From contig NZ_JAHBAG010000001.1 in assembly GCF_020510445.1 (NCBI RefSeq), forward strand, positions 2,456,501 through 2,520,500: 64,000 nt of DNA, read 5' to 3'. Source of the stretch: Hydrogenophaga taeniospiralis (lineage in GTDB: Bacteria > Pseudomonadota > Gammaproteobacteria > Burkholderiales > Burkholderiaceae_C). Both the position numbers and the translations under genes were made by a program. A model generated the notes under the pieces. It had not been told where the DNA came from and ran no database searches. It saw only the letters and a program-made list of their open reading frames with translations. This document shows, piece after piece, positions 27,014-40,970 of this stretch. Within the stretch, counting starts at the first letter, position 1, and each line of letters begins with the position of its first letter.

Positions 27014-27643
27014 TTGGAATTCGTTTATCCGCTGCTGGCCACGGTGGCCGCCTACCTGATCGGCTCGCTGTCGTTCGCCGTGCTGGTCAGCCGCTTGATG
27101 GGCCTGAACGATCCGCGCACCTACGGCAGCAAGAACCCCGGTGCCACCAACGTGCTGCGCTCGGGCAGCAAGGCCGCGGCCATCGTCACGCTGCTGCTGG
27201 ACGCCTTCAAGGGCTGGCTGCCGGTGGTGGTGGTGATGGGGTGGGGCGCGACCTGGGGCCTGGGCGACGGAACGGTGGCGCTGGTGGGACTGGCCTCGTT
27301 CCTCGGGCACCTGTACCCGGTGTTCTTCCGTTTCCAGGGCGGCAAGGGCGTGGCCACGGCCGCGGGCGTGATCCTGGGCTTCAACCCCTGGCTGGGGCTG
27401 GCGGCGCTGGCCACCTGGGTCATCATCGCTTTCTTCTTCCGCTATTCCTCGCTGGCCTCCATCGTCACGGCGCTGTTCGCGCCGGCCTATTACCTGTTTG
27501 GCAACCATGTGGCCTGGGACGCACCGGGCGTGATGGTATTGAGCCTGGCGGTCATGGGGATCCTGCTGGTGTGGCGCCACGCGGAGAACATCAACCGGCT
27601 GCTGGCCGGCAAAGAAAGCAAACTCGGAGCCAAAAAGACATGA
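27014..27643 (+). CDS. plsY: Acyl-phosphate:glycerol-3-phosphate acyltransferase
   Basis: This 209-residue inner-membrane enzyme makes lysophosphatidic acid. Family motifs are [13 protein letters not shown], the [19 protein letters not shown] loop and the late [15 protein letters not shown]; about five to seven membrane segments are visible. The TTG start at 27014 is supported by gaggag six bases upstream; an upstream ATG frame (26936) lies in the end of ybaK. The stop overlaps the next start as ATGA. Confidence 0.93.
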   Translation: MEFVYPLLATVAAYLIGSLSFAVLVSRLMGLNDPRTYGSKNPGATNVLRSGSKAAAIVTLLLDAFKGWLPVVVVMGWGATWGLGDGTVALVGLASFLGHLYPVFFRFQGGKGVATAAGVILGFNPWLGLAALATWVIIAFFFRYSSLASIVTALFAPAYYLFGNHVAWDAPGVMVLSLAVMGILLVWRHAENINRLLAGKESKLGAKKT

Positions 27644-28005
27644 ACCATGACATCGTGCGCCACGGCGTGGCCGCCCGCTACAGCGAAGCAGCCGTGTTCA
27701 ACGGCGTGGTCTACCTCGCGGGCATGGTGCCCGAGCGCGGTGACACCGACATCCGCAGCCAGACCCAGGACGTGCTGGACCAGATCCAGCAGCGCCTGCT
27801 GGATGCGGGCAGCGACAAGTCGCGCATCCTGCGCACCCAGATCTACCTGACCGACATCCGCGAGATCGGCACCATGAACGAGGTGTGGGACGCCTGGGTG
27901 GTGCCGGGCACCGCGCCGCCACGTGCCACGGTCCAGGCCGCATTGGCCAATCCGGCCTGGAAGATCGAGATCGTGGTCACAGCGGCGCAGAAAGCGTCAC
28001 TTTGA
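27640..28005 (+). CDS. RidA/YjgF-family protein
   Basis: This 121-residue protein of the RidA family commonly deaminates reactive enamines or imines. The signature [19 protein letters not shown] is at the C-terminus. The arginine in PPRATV is the residue expected to bind the substrate carboxylate. ATG 27640 overlaps the plsY stop (ATGA), so translation is coupled. It may be a paralogue subgroup rather than archetypal RidA. Confidence 0.85.
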   Translation: MNHDIVRHGVAARYSEAAVFNGVVYLAGMVPERGDTDIRSQTQDVLDQIQQRLLDAGSDKSRILRTQIYLTDIREIGTMNEVWDAWVVPGTAPPRATVQAALANPAWKIEIVVTAAQKASL

Positions 28006-28008
28006 TTT

Positions 28009-28659
28009 TCAGAAGCGTTTTTCCAGCGTGAGCTGGTCGTTGTTGCGCTGCATCTGAAAGTGGGTCAGAAAGCTGTTGCCCAGCAGCACATAGGGCATGG
28101 GCTGCGGCAGCACGATGCCTGACACGCCATACACTTGGGTGTCTCCGATCTTCACCGAGTCCAGTTTCAGCTGGTAGCCGACCACGACGCCATTGGCCGT
28201 GCTCACCTGGACCTTCTGCGCTTGTTCGTATTTCAGGTTGATGCGCTTGGCGTCGGACTCGCTCAAGACCACCTGCGTGGCGCCCGTGTCCACCATGAAC
28301 TGAACGGTCTTGCCGTTGATCTGACCCGACGGCATGAAGTGGCCCTGGGCGTCGGCCGTGAGCACGATGCGCTGTGCACCGCCGCCACCGCTGGAGACCC
28401 CTCGACCCACGCTCACCGGCGCATCGCCCACGCGCAGGGTCTGGCGCTGACCATCGACCTCCACCTCCGCCGTTTCGCCCTGCGTGTTCAACAGCTTCAC
28501 ACCCTGGTGCGTCTGCCCCGGGCTCACAAACTTCGGTGCCGCGGCATCGATGGTCAGCAGGGCCTTGCCGCCGGCCACACCCGACAGCGCCACCGACTGC
28601 GCGTACGAAGTTCCGGCAGCGAGCGCAAGGACGAGTGCGGTCAGCAAAGACGTGGGCAT
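28009..28659 (-). CDS. Retropepsin-like aspartic protease, periplasmic (clan AA)
   Basis: This 216-residue protein has a signal peptide (LLTALVLALAAGTSYAQ) and a single aspartic-protease half with the active-site motif MVDTGATQVVLS and a hydrophobic YVLLGNSFLTHF near the end, as in the TIGR02281-type proteases. It probably acts as a dimer in the periplasm; the substrate is unknown. ATG 28659 opens with the signal peptide; the frame extends upstream only into a repeat. Confidence 0.85.
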   Translation of the reverse strand: MPTSLLTALVLALAAGTSYAQSVALSGVAGGKALLTIDAAAPKFVSPGQTHQGVKLLNTQGETAEVEVDGQRQTLRVGDAPVSVGRGVSSGGGGAQRIVLTADAQGHFMPSGQINGKTVQFMVDTGATQVVLSESDAKRINLKYEQAQKVQVSTANGVVVGYQLKLDSVKIGDTQVYGVSGIVLPQPMPYVLLGNSFLTHFQMQRNNDQLTLEKRF

Positions 28660-28680
28660 GAGGGGTCTGGGTCCAGGGCG

Positions 28681-28756
28681 TCGCGGAACCGGCTTTGCCG
28701 GGCCGCCAACGCCGCCCCCTGGGGGGTGACGCGCGCAGCGCGGCGCGGGGGGCACC
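28681..28756. repeat. GC-rich palindromic repeat, copy 7
   Basis: It reads tcgcggaaccggctttgccg, ggccgccaacgccgccccct, then ggggggtgacgcgcgcagcg. It is a close match to copy 4 and lies between the aspartic protease and yajQ genes, both leftward. Confidence 0.8.
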
Positions 28757-28758
28757 AT

Positions 28759-29244
28759 TCAATCCCTGAAATTGTTGAACGACAGGGGCAGGTCTTTCAG
28801 CTCGCTCTTGATCAGCGCCATGGCGGCCTGCAGGTCGTCGCGCTTGGCGCCGGTCACGCGCACGGCGTCGCCCTGGATGGCGCCTTGCACCTTCAGCTTG
28901 CTGCCCTTGATGGCCTGCTGGATCTTCTTGCCGTCTTCGGTGCTGATGCCGTTGCGCACCTTGACCACCTGCTTGACCTTGTCGCCACCGACCTTCTCGA
29001 CTTTGCCGACGTCCAGGAACCGCGCGTCCACACCGCGCTTGGTCAGCTTGTTGCGCAGCACGTCGTCGATCTGCTGGAGCTGGAAGTCCGCGTCGCCGTG
29101 CAGGATGATTTCCTTGTCCTTGAGTTCGATGGCGGCGCTGGTGCCTTTGAAGTCGAAACGGGTGCCGATCTCGCGCGAGACTTGGTCGATCGCGTTCTTC
29201 ACTTCCACAAAATCGGCTTCGAGTACGGTGTCAAAAGAGGGCAT
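28759..29244 (-). CDS. yajQ: YajQ-family nucleotide-binding protein
   Basis: This 161-residue protein begins [19 protein letters not shown] and continues with [14 protein letters not shown] and the closing [11 protein letters not shown], all family hallmarks. YajQ proteins have two ferredoxin-like folds; some bind cyclic di-GMP and act as transcription co-regulators. The start lies 39 bases from the divergent murB start. Confidence 0.95.
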   Translation of the reverse strand: MPSFDTVLEADFVEVKNAIDQVSREIGTRFDFKGTSAAIELKDKEIILHGDADFQLQQIDDVLRNKLTKRGVDARFLDVGKVEKVGGDKVKQVVKVRNGISTEDGKKIQQAIKGSKLKVQGAIQGDAVRVTGAKRDDLQAAMALIKSELKDLPLSFNNFRD

Positions 29245-29283
29245 GGTGGTGGATTCGCAGAGCGTGAATGAGACAATCCGGGG

Positions 29284-30336
29284 ATGTTAGTCGAGAACAA
29301 CGTGGCGCTCCAGCCCTACAACAGTTTTGGCATCGTCGCGCGTGCGCAGCGGCTGGTGCGCGTGGGCTCGGACGCCGAGGTGGTGCAGCTCATGAACAGC
29401 CCGGAGTGGGCAGACGGCGGCGCCGCTGCGCGGGCCTTTGTGCTGGGGGGCGGCAGCAACCTGGTGATCACGGGCGACATCAAGCCGCTGGTGATCAAGG
29501 TCGAGATCGCCGGGCGCCGTCTGGTCGAAGACCATGCCAGGGGCTGGGTGGTGGAGGGCGGTGCGGGTGAAAACTGGCACGACTTCGTGGCCTGGACGCT
29601 GGAGCAGGGCTGGCCGGGTCTGGAAAACCTGGCGCTGATTCCGGGCACGGTGGGGGCCTCGCCGGTGCAGAACATCGGTGCCTACGGTGTGGAGCTGCAG
29701 GACCGCTTTCATTCGCTCGACGCGATCGACCTGCAGACCGGTCAGGCGTTCACGCTGGACGCCGCGCAATGCGGTTTTGGCTACCGCGACTCGGTGTTCA
29801 AGCACGCGCCGGCCGGTGAGAAGGGGCTGGGCCTGGCGGGCCGCGCGCTCATCACGCGGGTGCGTTTCTGGCTGCCCAAGCCCTGGAAGCCGGTGCTGGG
29901 TTACCTGGATCTGGAGCGCAAGATGGCCGAAACCGGTATCCACGCGCCCGACGCGCGCCAGATTTTTGACTGGGTGGTGGCGATCCGCCGTGCCAAGCTG
30001 CCCGACCCGGCGGTGATCGGCAACGCCGGTAGTTTCTTCAAGAACCCGACCGTGACGCCCGAGCAGTGCGCCGACATCATCGCGCGCGATCCGAAGGTGG
30101 TGCATTACCCCATGGCCGACGGCAGCATCAAGCTGGCCGCGGGCTGGTTGATCGATGCCTGTGGCTGGAAGGGCAAGAGCGTGGGCCACGCCGGCGTGTA
30201 CGAAAAACAGGCGCTGGTGCTGGTGAACCGGGGCGGCGCCACCGGCGGTGAGGTGATGACGCTGGCCAAGGCGATCCAGACCAGTGTGTACGAGCGCTTT
30301 GGCATCCGGCTGGAGCCGGAGCCTGTGGTGGTTTGA
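29284..30336 (+). CDS. murB: UDP-N-acetylenolpyruvoylglucosamine reductase
   Basis: This 350-residue FAD enzyme completes UDP-N-acetylmuramic acid in peptidoglycan synthesis. The FAD-binding motif [12 protein letters not shown], the segment [18 protein letters not shown], the catalytic-serine region NAGSFFKNP and the glutamate-bearing C-terminus are present; it is type I (E. coli-like) by length. Confidence 0.96.
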   Translation: MLVENNVALQPYNSFGIVARAQRLVRVGSDAEVVQLMNSPEWADGGAAARAFVLGGGSNLVITGDIKPLVIKVEIAGRRLVEDHARGWVVEGGAGENWHDFVAWTLEQGWPGLENLALIPGTVGASPVQNIGAYGVELQDRFHSLDAIDLQTGQAFTLDAAQCGFGYRDSVFKHAPAGEKGLGLAGRALITRVRFWLPKPWKPVLGYLDLERKMAETGIHAPDARQIFDWVVAIRRAKLPDPAVIGNAGSFFKNPTVTPEQCADIIARDPKVVHYPMADGSIKLAAGWLIDACGWKGKSVGHAGVYEKQALVLVNRGGATGGEVMTLAKAIQTSVYERFGIRLEPEPVVV

Positions 30337-30368
30337 AGCCTCGGTCGTAGCGCGGAGACCACTTCGCC

Positions 30369-30466
30369 CGATGGCGTGTGGTGGCTGACTCCGCTCATGT
30401 CCCCCGTCAACGGCTGCGCCGTTGCCTCCTCCTTTACTTCGCTGCGCCATCCACCACACGCCATCG
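30369..30466. repeat. Perfect 16-base inverted repeat between murB and argG
   Basis: The left arm cgatggcgtgtggtgg (30369-30384) and right arm ccaccacacgccatcg (30451-30466) are exact inverse complements separated by 66 bases. No gene is seen in this 194-base convergent gap. The spacer contains a smaller palindrome, aacggctgcgccgtt. It may be a large terminator-like structure or a dispersed element. Confidence 0.7.
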
Positions 30467-30530
30467 GTCAGCCAGCGAGAGGGCGCCCCGATCCCGCGAG
30501 GTCAAGGCGAGAAACGCGGCGAGCGGGAAA

Positions 30531-32188
<1,658 letters not shown>

Positions 32189-32246
32189 GGGGAGGAGAAG
32201 TGTGAAAAGTGGAGGCGAAACCGCAATTTTAGGCGGGTGGGGCCAG

Positions 32247-33598
<1,352 letters not shown>

Positions 33599-33636
33599 GG
33601 CGCTGAGCCCGCCGGTGCGCGACAATGCCGGACTCT

Positions 33637-34971
33637 ATGAAAACGCTTGAAGACTGGCTCGCGCACTGCGAGCGCCTGCACCCCGTCACCATCGACATGG
33701 GCCTGGACCGCGTGCAGCGCGTGGCGCAGCGCATGGGGCTGGCGATGGACTGCCCGGTGATCACCGTGGCGGGCACCAACGGCAAGGGCTCCACCTGCGC
33801 CATGCTCGAAGCCATTTACGGCGAAGCGGGCTACCGCACCGGCGTCTACACCTCGCCGCACCTGGTGCATTTCGAGGAGCGTTGCCGCATCCAGGGTCAG
33901 GCGGTGGCCGCCGACGCGCTGCTGCCCGCCTTCGCCGAGGTGGAGGCGGCCCGGCTGGGGCAGGGCGGTGATGAGAACAGCATCAGTCTGAGTTATTTCG
34001 AATTCACCACGCTGGCGATCCTGCGCACCTTGTCGCGCAGCGGGCTGGAGGTGGTGATTCTGGAAGTGGGTCTGGGCGGTCGGCTGGACGCCGTGAACAT
34101 CCTGGACGCCGACTGCGCCGTGATCACCTGCATCGCGCTGGACCACATGGCCATCCTGGGGCCGGACCGCGAAGCCATCGGTTACGAGAAGGCCGGCATC
34201 ATGCGCACCGGCCGTCCGGTGGTGGTGAGCGATCCGGTGCCGCCGCAAAGCGTGCTGGACCGGGCGTTGGAAGTGGGCGCCGAGCTGTGGCGCCTGGGCA
34301 AAGACTTCCATTTCGCGGGCGACCAGCAGCAGTGGGGCTGGGCCATGCATCCGTCCCACGGTGGCCGGCGTTACAGCGGCCTGGCCTACCCGGCGCTGCG
34401 CGGCGCCAACCAGCTGGTCAACGCCTCGGGCGTGCTGGCGGCCATCGAGGCCCTGCGCCCGCGCCTGCCGGTCACGGCCCAGGCGGTGCGCAACGGGCTG
34501 GCCATGGTGGAGCTGCCCGGGCGCTTCCAGATCGTGCCCGGCACGCCCACTCTGGTGCTGGACGTGGCCCACAACCCGCATTCCGTGGCGGCGCTGGCCG
34601 AAAACCTCGATGCCATGGGCTATTACCCGACCACCCATGCCGTGTTCGGCGCCATGGCCGACAAGGACCTGGGCGCCATGCTGGAACGCATCGCACCGCT
34701 GATCGACCGTTGGCATGTGACCGACCTGCCGCTGCCCCGGGCCAGCACGGGCCGGGCGCTGGCCGAGTTGCTGGAGGCCTCGCCGGCCACCGCGCCCGGC
34801 GGGAAAAGCCGGGTGGCGGGCGTCCACGCCGGCCCGATGGACGCCTTGCGCGCCGCGGTGTCGGCGGCGGACCCCGCTGATAGAATCGTGGTCTTCGGTT
34901 CGTTCTTCACCGTGGGTGGTGTTTTGCAGGACGGCGTCCCGCGAATGTCTGCAAAACACCTGGCTTCCTGA
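33637..34971 (+). CDS. folC: Bifunctional folylpolyglutamate/dihydrofolate synthase
   Basis: This 444-residue ligase has the P-loop TVAGTNGKGST, the TSPHL motif and a C-terminal Mur-ligase domain (LVLDVAHNPHS). It adds glutamate to folates. ATG 33637 is preferred to ATG 33625 because it begins the conserved MKTLEDWLAHCERLHP. It opens the block folC-SPOR-cvpA-purF-metZ conserved across betaproteobacteria. Confidence 0.95.
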   Translation: MKTLEDWLAHCERLHPVTIDMGLDRVQRVAQRMGLAMDCPVITVAGTNGKGSTCAMLEAIYGEAGYRTGVYTSPHLVHFEERCRIQGQAVAADALLPAFAEVEAARLGQGGDENSISLSYFEFTTLAILRTLSRSGLEVVILEVGLGGRLDAVNILDADCAVITCIALDHMAILGPDREAIGYEKAGIMRTGRPVVVSDPVPPQSVLDRALEVGAELWRLGKDFHFAGDQQQWGWAMHPSHGGRRYSGLAYPALRGANQLVNASGVLAAIEALRPRLPVTAQAVRNGLAMVELPGRFQIVPGTPTLVLDVAHNPHSVAALAENLDAMGYYPTTHAVFGAMADKDLGAMLERIAPLIDRWHVTDLPLPRASTGRALAELLEASPATAPGGKSRVAGVHAGPMDALRAAVSAADPADRIVVFGSFFTVGGVLQDGVPRMSAKHLAS

Positions 34972-35042
34972 AGCCTCCCACACAGCGCGAATGCCGTGTC
35001 GCGCTCCCCGCCAGGCATTGATGGCGCATTGGTCCACCCCGA

Positions 35043-35810
35043 ATGATCACTTCCCGTTCAGGCTCCCAGGGCAATCCAACGACACCCCCGCCGCAGAGCA
35101 TCGAGGCTGTGCGGCGCCGTGCGCGCCACCGCCTGATCGGTGCCAGCGTGCTGGTGTTGCTGGGCGTGCTGGGCTTTCCGCTGCTGTTCGACACCCAGCC
35201 GCGCCCGATCTCGGTGGACATTCCGATCGAAATTCCCGCCAGAAACCCGGCCCCGGCGCTGCCGGCCCCCAAGGCGGCCACCAGCAGCAAGACGGAGCCT
35301 AAGCCCGCACCGGCGCCCGTTGAAACCGCCGCGCTGTCCACCGGCGAAAGCCTGGGGGCGCGCGAAGAGATCGTGGAGCCGACGCGCTCCGATCCGACCG
35401 CGACGCCGGAAGCCGACAAATCGCCCCAGGCCAAGACCGAGCCCGCCAAGGCAGATCCCACCCCTCTTGAAAAGCCGCAGCCCGAGGCCAAACCGTCGGC
35501 GCCGGCCGCCGCTCCTGCCAAGTCTGCCGAAGCCGACCGGGCGCGAGCGTTGCCTGAAGACAAAGCCACCAGCCCTGCGGCCGTGCGCGCCGTGGTGCAG
35601 GTGGGCGCTTTTGCCGATGCGGTGCGGGCGCGTGAAGTGCGTTTGAAACTGGAACGCGCCGGGCTCAAGACCTACACCCATGTGGCCGAAACGCCCGATG
35701 GCAAGCGCATCCGTGTGCGTCTGGGCCCTTTTGCCAGCAAATCCGAGGCTGAAAAGGCAGCGTCGCGCGTGAAGGCGCTGGGGCTGCCCGCCGCCGTGCT
35801 GACGCTGTGA
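35043..35810 (+). CDS. SPOR-domain membrane protein
   Basis: This 255-residue protein has one membrane segment (LIGASVLVLLGVLGFPLLF, residues 31-49), a long Pro/Ala/Lys-rich periplasmic linker (~60-180) and a C-terminal SPOR domain (VVQVGAFADAVRAREVRLKL to the end), which binds denuded peptidoglycan at division sites. Topology and domain order resemble DedD/FtsN. It lies between folC and cvpA, as dedD does in E. coli. Confidence 0.9.
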   Translation: MITSRSGSQGNPTTPPPQSIEAVRRRARHRLIGASVLVLLGVLGFPLLFDTQPRPISVDIPIEIPARNPAPALPAPKAATSSKTEPKPAPAPVETAALSTGESLGAREEIVEPTRSDPTATPEADKSPQAKTEPAKADPTPLEKPQPEAKPSAPAAAPAKSAEADRARALPEDKATSPAAVRAVVQVGAFADAVRAREVRLKLERAGLKTYTHVAETPDGKRIRVRLGPFASKSEAEKAASRVKALGLPAAVLTL

Positions 35811-35838
35811 GGAACGCCGCCGGTCCGGCCGGGATCTG

Positions 35839-36330
35839 ATGCCGATGAGTTGGTTGGACTGGGCCCTGTTGGCCGTGTTGTTGCTGTCGGCGCTGCTGGG
35901 GTTGTGGCGCGGGCTGGTCTACGAGGTGCTGTCGGTGGCCGGCTGGGTGGTGGCGTTCGTGCTGGCGCAGGCTTATGCCACCGAGGTGGGGGCCTGGCTG
36001 CCCATGGAGGGCGCGTCGCCGCCGGTGCGGCTGGCCGCGGGTTTCGTGGTGGTGTTTCTGGTCGCGGCGTTTGCCGGTGGACTGGTGGCGTGGCTGGTGA
36101 AGAAATTGGTGGAGTCCGTGGGCCTGCGGCCCGTGGACCGGATTCTGGGCGGGGCCTTTGGCCTGGTCCGCGGTTTGGTGATATTGCTGGGTGTGACGGT
36201 GGTGGTGAGCATGACGTCCCTGCAGACGCAGGACTGGTGGCGGGAGTCGGTGGTGGCGGACACGCTCACCGACACGCTGCACGCGCTCAAGCCCTTGCTG
36301 CCCGAGGCGCTGTCGCGCTACCTGACGTAG
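35839..36330 (+). CDS. cvpA: CvpA-family inner-membrane protein
   Basis: This 163-residue protein has four predicted membrane segments (LDWALLAVLLLSALLGLW; VLSVAGWVVAFVLAQAY; AGFVVVFLVAAFAGGLVAW; GLVRGLVILLGVTVVVS) and the RGLVYEVL signature. CvpA is linked to colicin V release and bile/envelope tolerance; its precise function is unclear. It precedes purF, as in most proteobacteria. Confidence 0.93.
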   Translation: MPMSWLDWALLAVLLLSALLGLWRGLVYEVLSVAGWVVAFVLAQAYATEVGAWLPMEGASPPVRLAAGFVVVFLVAAFAGGLVAWLVKKLVESVGLRPVDRILGGAFGLVRGLVILLGVTVVVSMTSLQTQDWWRESVVADTLTDTLHALKPLLPEALSRYLT

Positions 36331-36361
36331 GGTTTTTGTCTTTTTCCGTAAGGATCCGAAC

Positions 36362-37864
<1,503 letters not shown>

Positions 37865-37870
37865 TCCGTT

Positions 37871-39085
37871 ATGTCATCGAACGCGAAATCCGCTGACGCC
37901 CTGCACCGCGAAACCCTGGCGGTGCGGCTGGCGACCGAGCGCAGCCAGTACGGCGAGAACTCCGAGGCCCTGTACCTGACCAGCGGCTATGTGCAGCCGT
38001 CCGCCGAAGACTCCGCACGCCGCTTTGCTGGTGAAGACGACGGTTACACCTACGGCCGCTCCGGCAACCCGACGGTCACCAGCTTCGAGATGCGCCTGGC
38101 CGCCATGGAAGGTGCCGAGGCCTGCATGGCCACCGCCTCGGGCATGGCCGCGGTCATGCTGATGTGCTTCAGCCTGCTCAAGGCGGGCGACCACGTCATC
38201 ATTTCGCAGTCCATGTTCGGATCCACGCTCAAGCTGGTCGGCTCCGAGTTCGGCCGCTTCGGCGTGGAAACCTCGGTGGTGCCGCAAACCGATCTGGCCG
38301 CCTGGCGCGCGGCCATGCGGCCCAGTACCCGGCTGCTGTTCGCCGAAACGCCCACCAACCCGCTGGGCGAGGTGTGCGACATCCAGGCCCTGGCCGACCT
38401 CGCTCACGGCGCAGGCGCGCTGCTGGCCGTGGACAACTGCTTCGCTTCGCCCGCCCTTCAACGGCCGGTGGATTTCGGGGCTGACATCGTCATGCACTCC
38501 GGCACCAAATACCTGGACGGGCAGGGCCGCGTGATGGCGGGCGCCCTGTGCGCCAGCGCCGCCATGGTGCGCGACAAGTTCCTGCCGGTGCAGAAGAACT
38601 CCGGCATGGTGCTCTCGCCCTTCAACGCCTGGGTGGTGCTCAAGGGCCTGGAGACACTGGACCTTCGCATGAAAGCCCAGAGCGCGCAGACCTTGGCTTT
38701 GGCTCAGTGGCTGGAAGCGCATCCCGCGGTGGCCCGGGTGTACTACCCCGGCCTGGCCAGCTATCCCCAGCACGCATTGGCCATGCGCCAGATGAACGGA
38801 ATCGGCGGCGCGGTGCTGTCCTTCGATGTGAAAGCCGCCAGCCCCGAGCAGGCGCGCCAGCGCGCCTTCCATGTGCTGGACCAGATGCAGGTGCTCTCGC
38901 TGTGCACGAACCTGGGCGATACCAAGACCCTGTGCACCCACCCCGCCAGCACCTCGCATGGCAAGCTGTCCGAGGCGCAGCGCCAGGCCGCCGGCATCGG
39001 CCAGGGACTGATCCGCGTGGCCGTCGGCCTCGAACACCTGGACGACATCCGCGCCGACCTGGACCGCGGTCTCTCCAGCCTCTGA
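37871..39085 (+). CDS. metZ: O-succinylhomoserine sulfhydrylase
   Basis: This 404-residue PLP enzyme makes homocysteine directly from O-succinylhomoserine and sulfide. The PLP lysine is in [13 protein letters not shown], and [14 protein letters not shown] and [12 protein letters not shown] are typical cofactor and substrate loops. It starts six bases after purF. Cystathionine gamma-synthase is the close alternative, but gene order and the GQGR tail of the lysine motif favour MetZ. Confidence 0.92.
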   Translation: MSSNAKSADALHRETLAVRLATERSQYGENSEALYLTSGYVQPSAEDSARRFAGEDDGYTYGRSGNPTVTSFEMRLAAMEGAEACMATASGMAAVMLMCFSLLKAGDHVIISQSMFGSTLKLVGSEFGRFGVETSVVPQTDLAAWRAAMRPSTRLLFAETPTNPLGEVCDIQALADLAHGAGALLAVDNCFASPALQRPVDFGADIVMHSGTKYLDGQGRVMAGALCASAAMVRDKFLPVQKNSGMVLSPFNAWVVLKGLETLDLRMKAQSAQTLALAQWLEAHPAVARVYYPGLASYPQHALAMRQMNGIGGAVLSFDVKAASPEQARQRAFHVLDQMQVLSLCTNLGDTKTLCTHPASTSHGKLSEAQRQAAGIGQGLIRVAVGLEHLDDIRADLDRGLSSL

Positions 39086-39102
39086 TTTTTGCGATCCCTC
39101 AC

Positions 39103-40485
39103 ATGACCGTCCGTACCCGCTTTGCTCCCTCGCCCACCGGCTTCATCCACCTGGGCAACATCCGCTCGGCCCTGTACCCCTGGGCCTTCGCCCGCGCCAC
39201 CGGCGGCGTTTTCGTGCTGCGCATCGAAGACACCGACCTCGAACGTTCCTCGCAGGCCGCGGTGGACGTGATCATCGAAGGCATGAAGTGGCTGGGCCTG
39301 GACCACGACGAAGGGCCGTTCTACCAGATGCAGCGCATGGACCGCTACAAGGCGGTGCTGGCCGAGATGGTGGCCGCGGGCCATGTCTACCCCTGCTACA
39401 TGAGCATGGCCGAGCTTGATGCCTTGCGCGAGCGCCAGATGGCCAACAAGGAGAAGCCACGCTACGACGGCACCTGGCGGCCCGAGCCGGGCAAGGTCTT
39501 GCAGCCGGTGCCGGAAGGTGTGAAGCCGGTGCTGCGCTTCAAGAACCCGCAAGGTGGTGTGGTGGCCTGGGACGACAAGGTCAAGGGCCTGATCGAGATC
39601 CGCAACGACGAACTCGACGACTTGGTGATCGCGCGGCCCGACGGCACGCCCACCTACAACTTCTGCGTGGTCGTGGACGACATCGACATGGCGATCACGC
39701 ACGTGATCCGTGGCGACGACCACGTGAACAACACGCCGCGCCAGATCAACATCTTCCGCGCGCTCGGCAAGGAGCCGCCGGTCTATGCCCACCTGCCCAC
39801 CGTGCTCAACGAGCAGGGCGAGAAGATGAGCAAGCGCAACGGCGCCAAGCCGGTCACGCAATACCGCGACGAAGGCTATCTGCCCGATGCGATGGTGAAC
39901 TACCTCGCGCGCCTGGGCTGGAGCCACGGCGACGACGAAATCTTCAGCCGCGCGCAGTTCCTCGAATGGTTCAACCTGGACCACCTGGGCCGCAGCGCCG
40001 CCCAGTTCGACGAAGCCAAGCTGCGCTGGGTCAACGCCCAGCACCTGAAGGCCATGGACGATGCCGCGTTGGCGCCGCTGGTGGCCGAGCAACTGCTCAA
40101 GCGCGGCATCACCGCCGATGAGCGCCTGGCCGCCATCTGCGGTCTGTTCAAGGACCGCTGCGACACCACGGTGGCGCTGGCCGGCTGGGCCGCCGCGTTT
40201 TACGCCGACGTTGCACCCAGCGCCGAAGAGCGTGCGCAACACGTCACGCCCGCCATTCAGCCCGCGCTGGCCACGCTGTCCGAGAAGCTCGCCGCCAGTG
40301 CCTGGAACAAGGCCAGTATCTCGGCGGCCATCAAGGAAACCATCACCGCCCATGGCATCAAGATGCCGCAACTGGCGATGCCGGTGCGCGTGCTGGTGAT
40401 GGGCACGGCGCAGACGCCGTCGCTCGACGCGGTGCTCGAATTGCAAAATCAACAAACAGTTTTGACGCGGCTTCAAAATCGCTGA
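39103..40485 (+). CDS. gltX: Glutamyl-tRNA synthetase
   Basis: This 460-residue class I synthetase has the HIGH-type motif [11 protein letters not shown] at residues 8-18 and the KMSKR motif in [14 protein letters not shown] 39103 gives [13 protein letters not shown], the standard start; the frame is open upstream within metZ. It is directly followed by tRNA genes, including tRNA-Glu, its own substrate. Confidence 0.97.
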   Translation: MTVRTRFAPSPTGFIHLGNIRSALYPWAFARATGGVFVLRIEDTDLERSSQAAVDVIIEGMKWLGLDHDEGPFYQMQRMDRYKAVLAEMVAAGHVYPCYMSMAELDALRERQMANKEKPRYDGTWRPEPGKVLQPVPEGVKPVLRFKNPQGGVVAWDDKVKGLIEIRNDELDDLVIARPDGTPTYNFCVVVDDIDMAITHVIRGDDHVNNTPRQINIFRALGKEPPVYAHLPTVLNEQGEKMSKRNGAKPVTQYRDEGYLPDAMVNYLARLGWSHGDDEIFSRAQFLEWFNLDHLGRSAAQFDEAKLRWVNAQHLKAMDDAALAPLVAEQLLKRGITADERLAAICGLFKDRCDTTVALAGWAAAFYADVAPSAEERAQHVTPAIQPALATLSEKLAASAWNKASISAAIKETITAHGIKMPQLAMPVRVLVMGTAQTPSLDAVLELQNQQTVLTRLQNR

Positions 40486-40500
40486 AAAATGTCCTATAAT
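40472..40500 (+). promoter_or_regulatory. Promoter of the tRNA cluster
   Basis: A TTCAAA (40472-40477) and perfect TATAAT (40495-40500) are spaced by 17 bases, about 60 bases before tRNA-Ala and partly inside the gltX 3' end. Confidence 0.65.
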
Positions 40501-40560
40501 TTGAGGCTTGCTGATTCACACCAAGCGGTGACATGCGAAGCGTGAATCAACAAACCCTGT

Positions 40561-40636
<76 letters not shown>

Positions 40637-40710
40637 CAATTTGTGAAGCTTGTGTCGGTACTTGTTAAAGGCGCTGATACAATGCGAAGTTCGGTTAGTT
40701 CCAAGGTTTT

Positions 40711-40786
40711 GACCCTATCGTCTAGAGGCCTAGGACATCACCCTTTCACGGTGAGTACCGGGGTTCGAATCCCCGTAGGGTCGCCA
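40711..40786 (+). tRNA. tRNA-Glu (anticodon TTC)
   Basis: The acceptor gaccctatcg pairs with tagggtc. The D arm is tctagaggcctagga, the anticodon loop ccctttcacgg gives TTC, and CCA is encoded at 40784-40786. Confidence 0.97.
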
Positions 40787-40840
40787 AGTTTGTGGCACTT
40801 GGCCTGAAGCGAAAGCCTCAGGCAAAAGCTGCACCACTGC

Positions 40841-40917
40841 GGAGTGGTAGTTCAGTTGGTTAGAATACCGGCCTGTCACGCCGGGGGTCGCGGGTTCGAG
40901 CCCCGTCCACTCCGCCA
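40841..40917 (+). tRNA. tRNA-Asp (anticodon GTC)
   Basis: The acceptor ggagtgg pairs with ccactcc. The anticodon arm ccggcctgtcacgccgg gives GTC, the T arm is cgggttcgagccccg, and the discriminator G is followed by encoded CCA. Confidence 0.97.
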
Positions 40918-40925
40918 GTCAGCAC

Positions 40926-40966
40926 AAGGGTTAGCAGGTACGTATCTGCTAACCCTTTTTGTTTTT
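40926..40966 (+). terminator. Terminator of the tRNA cluster
   Basis: Perfect 12-base arms (aagggttagcag at 40926-40937; complement at 40946-40957) close an eight-base loop and are followed by ttt-g-ttttt. It lies in the convergent gap before norD. Confidence 0.88.
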
Positions 40967-40970
40967 CTGG

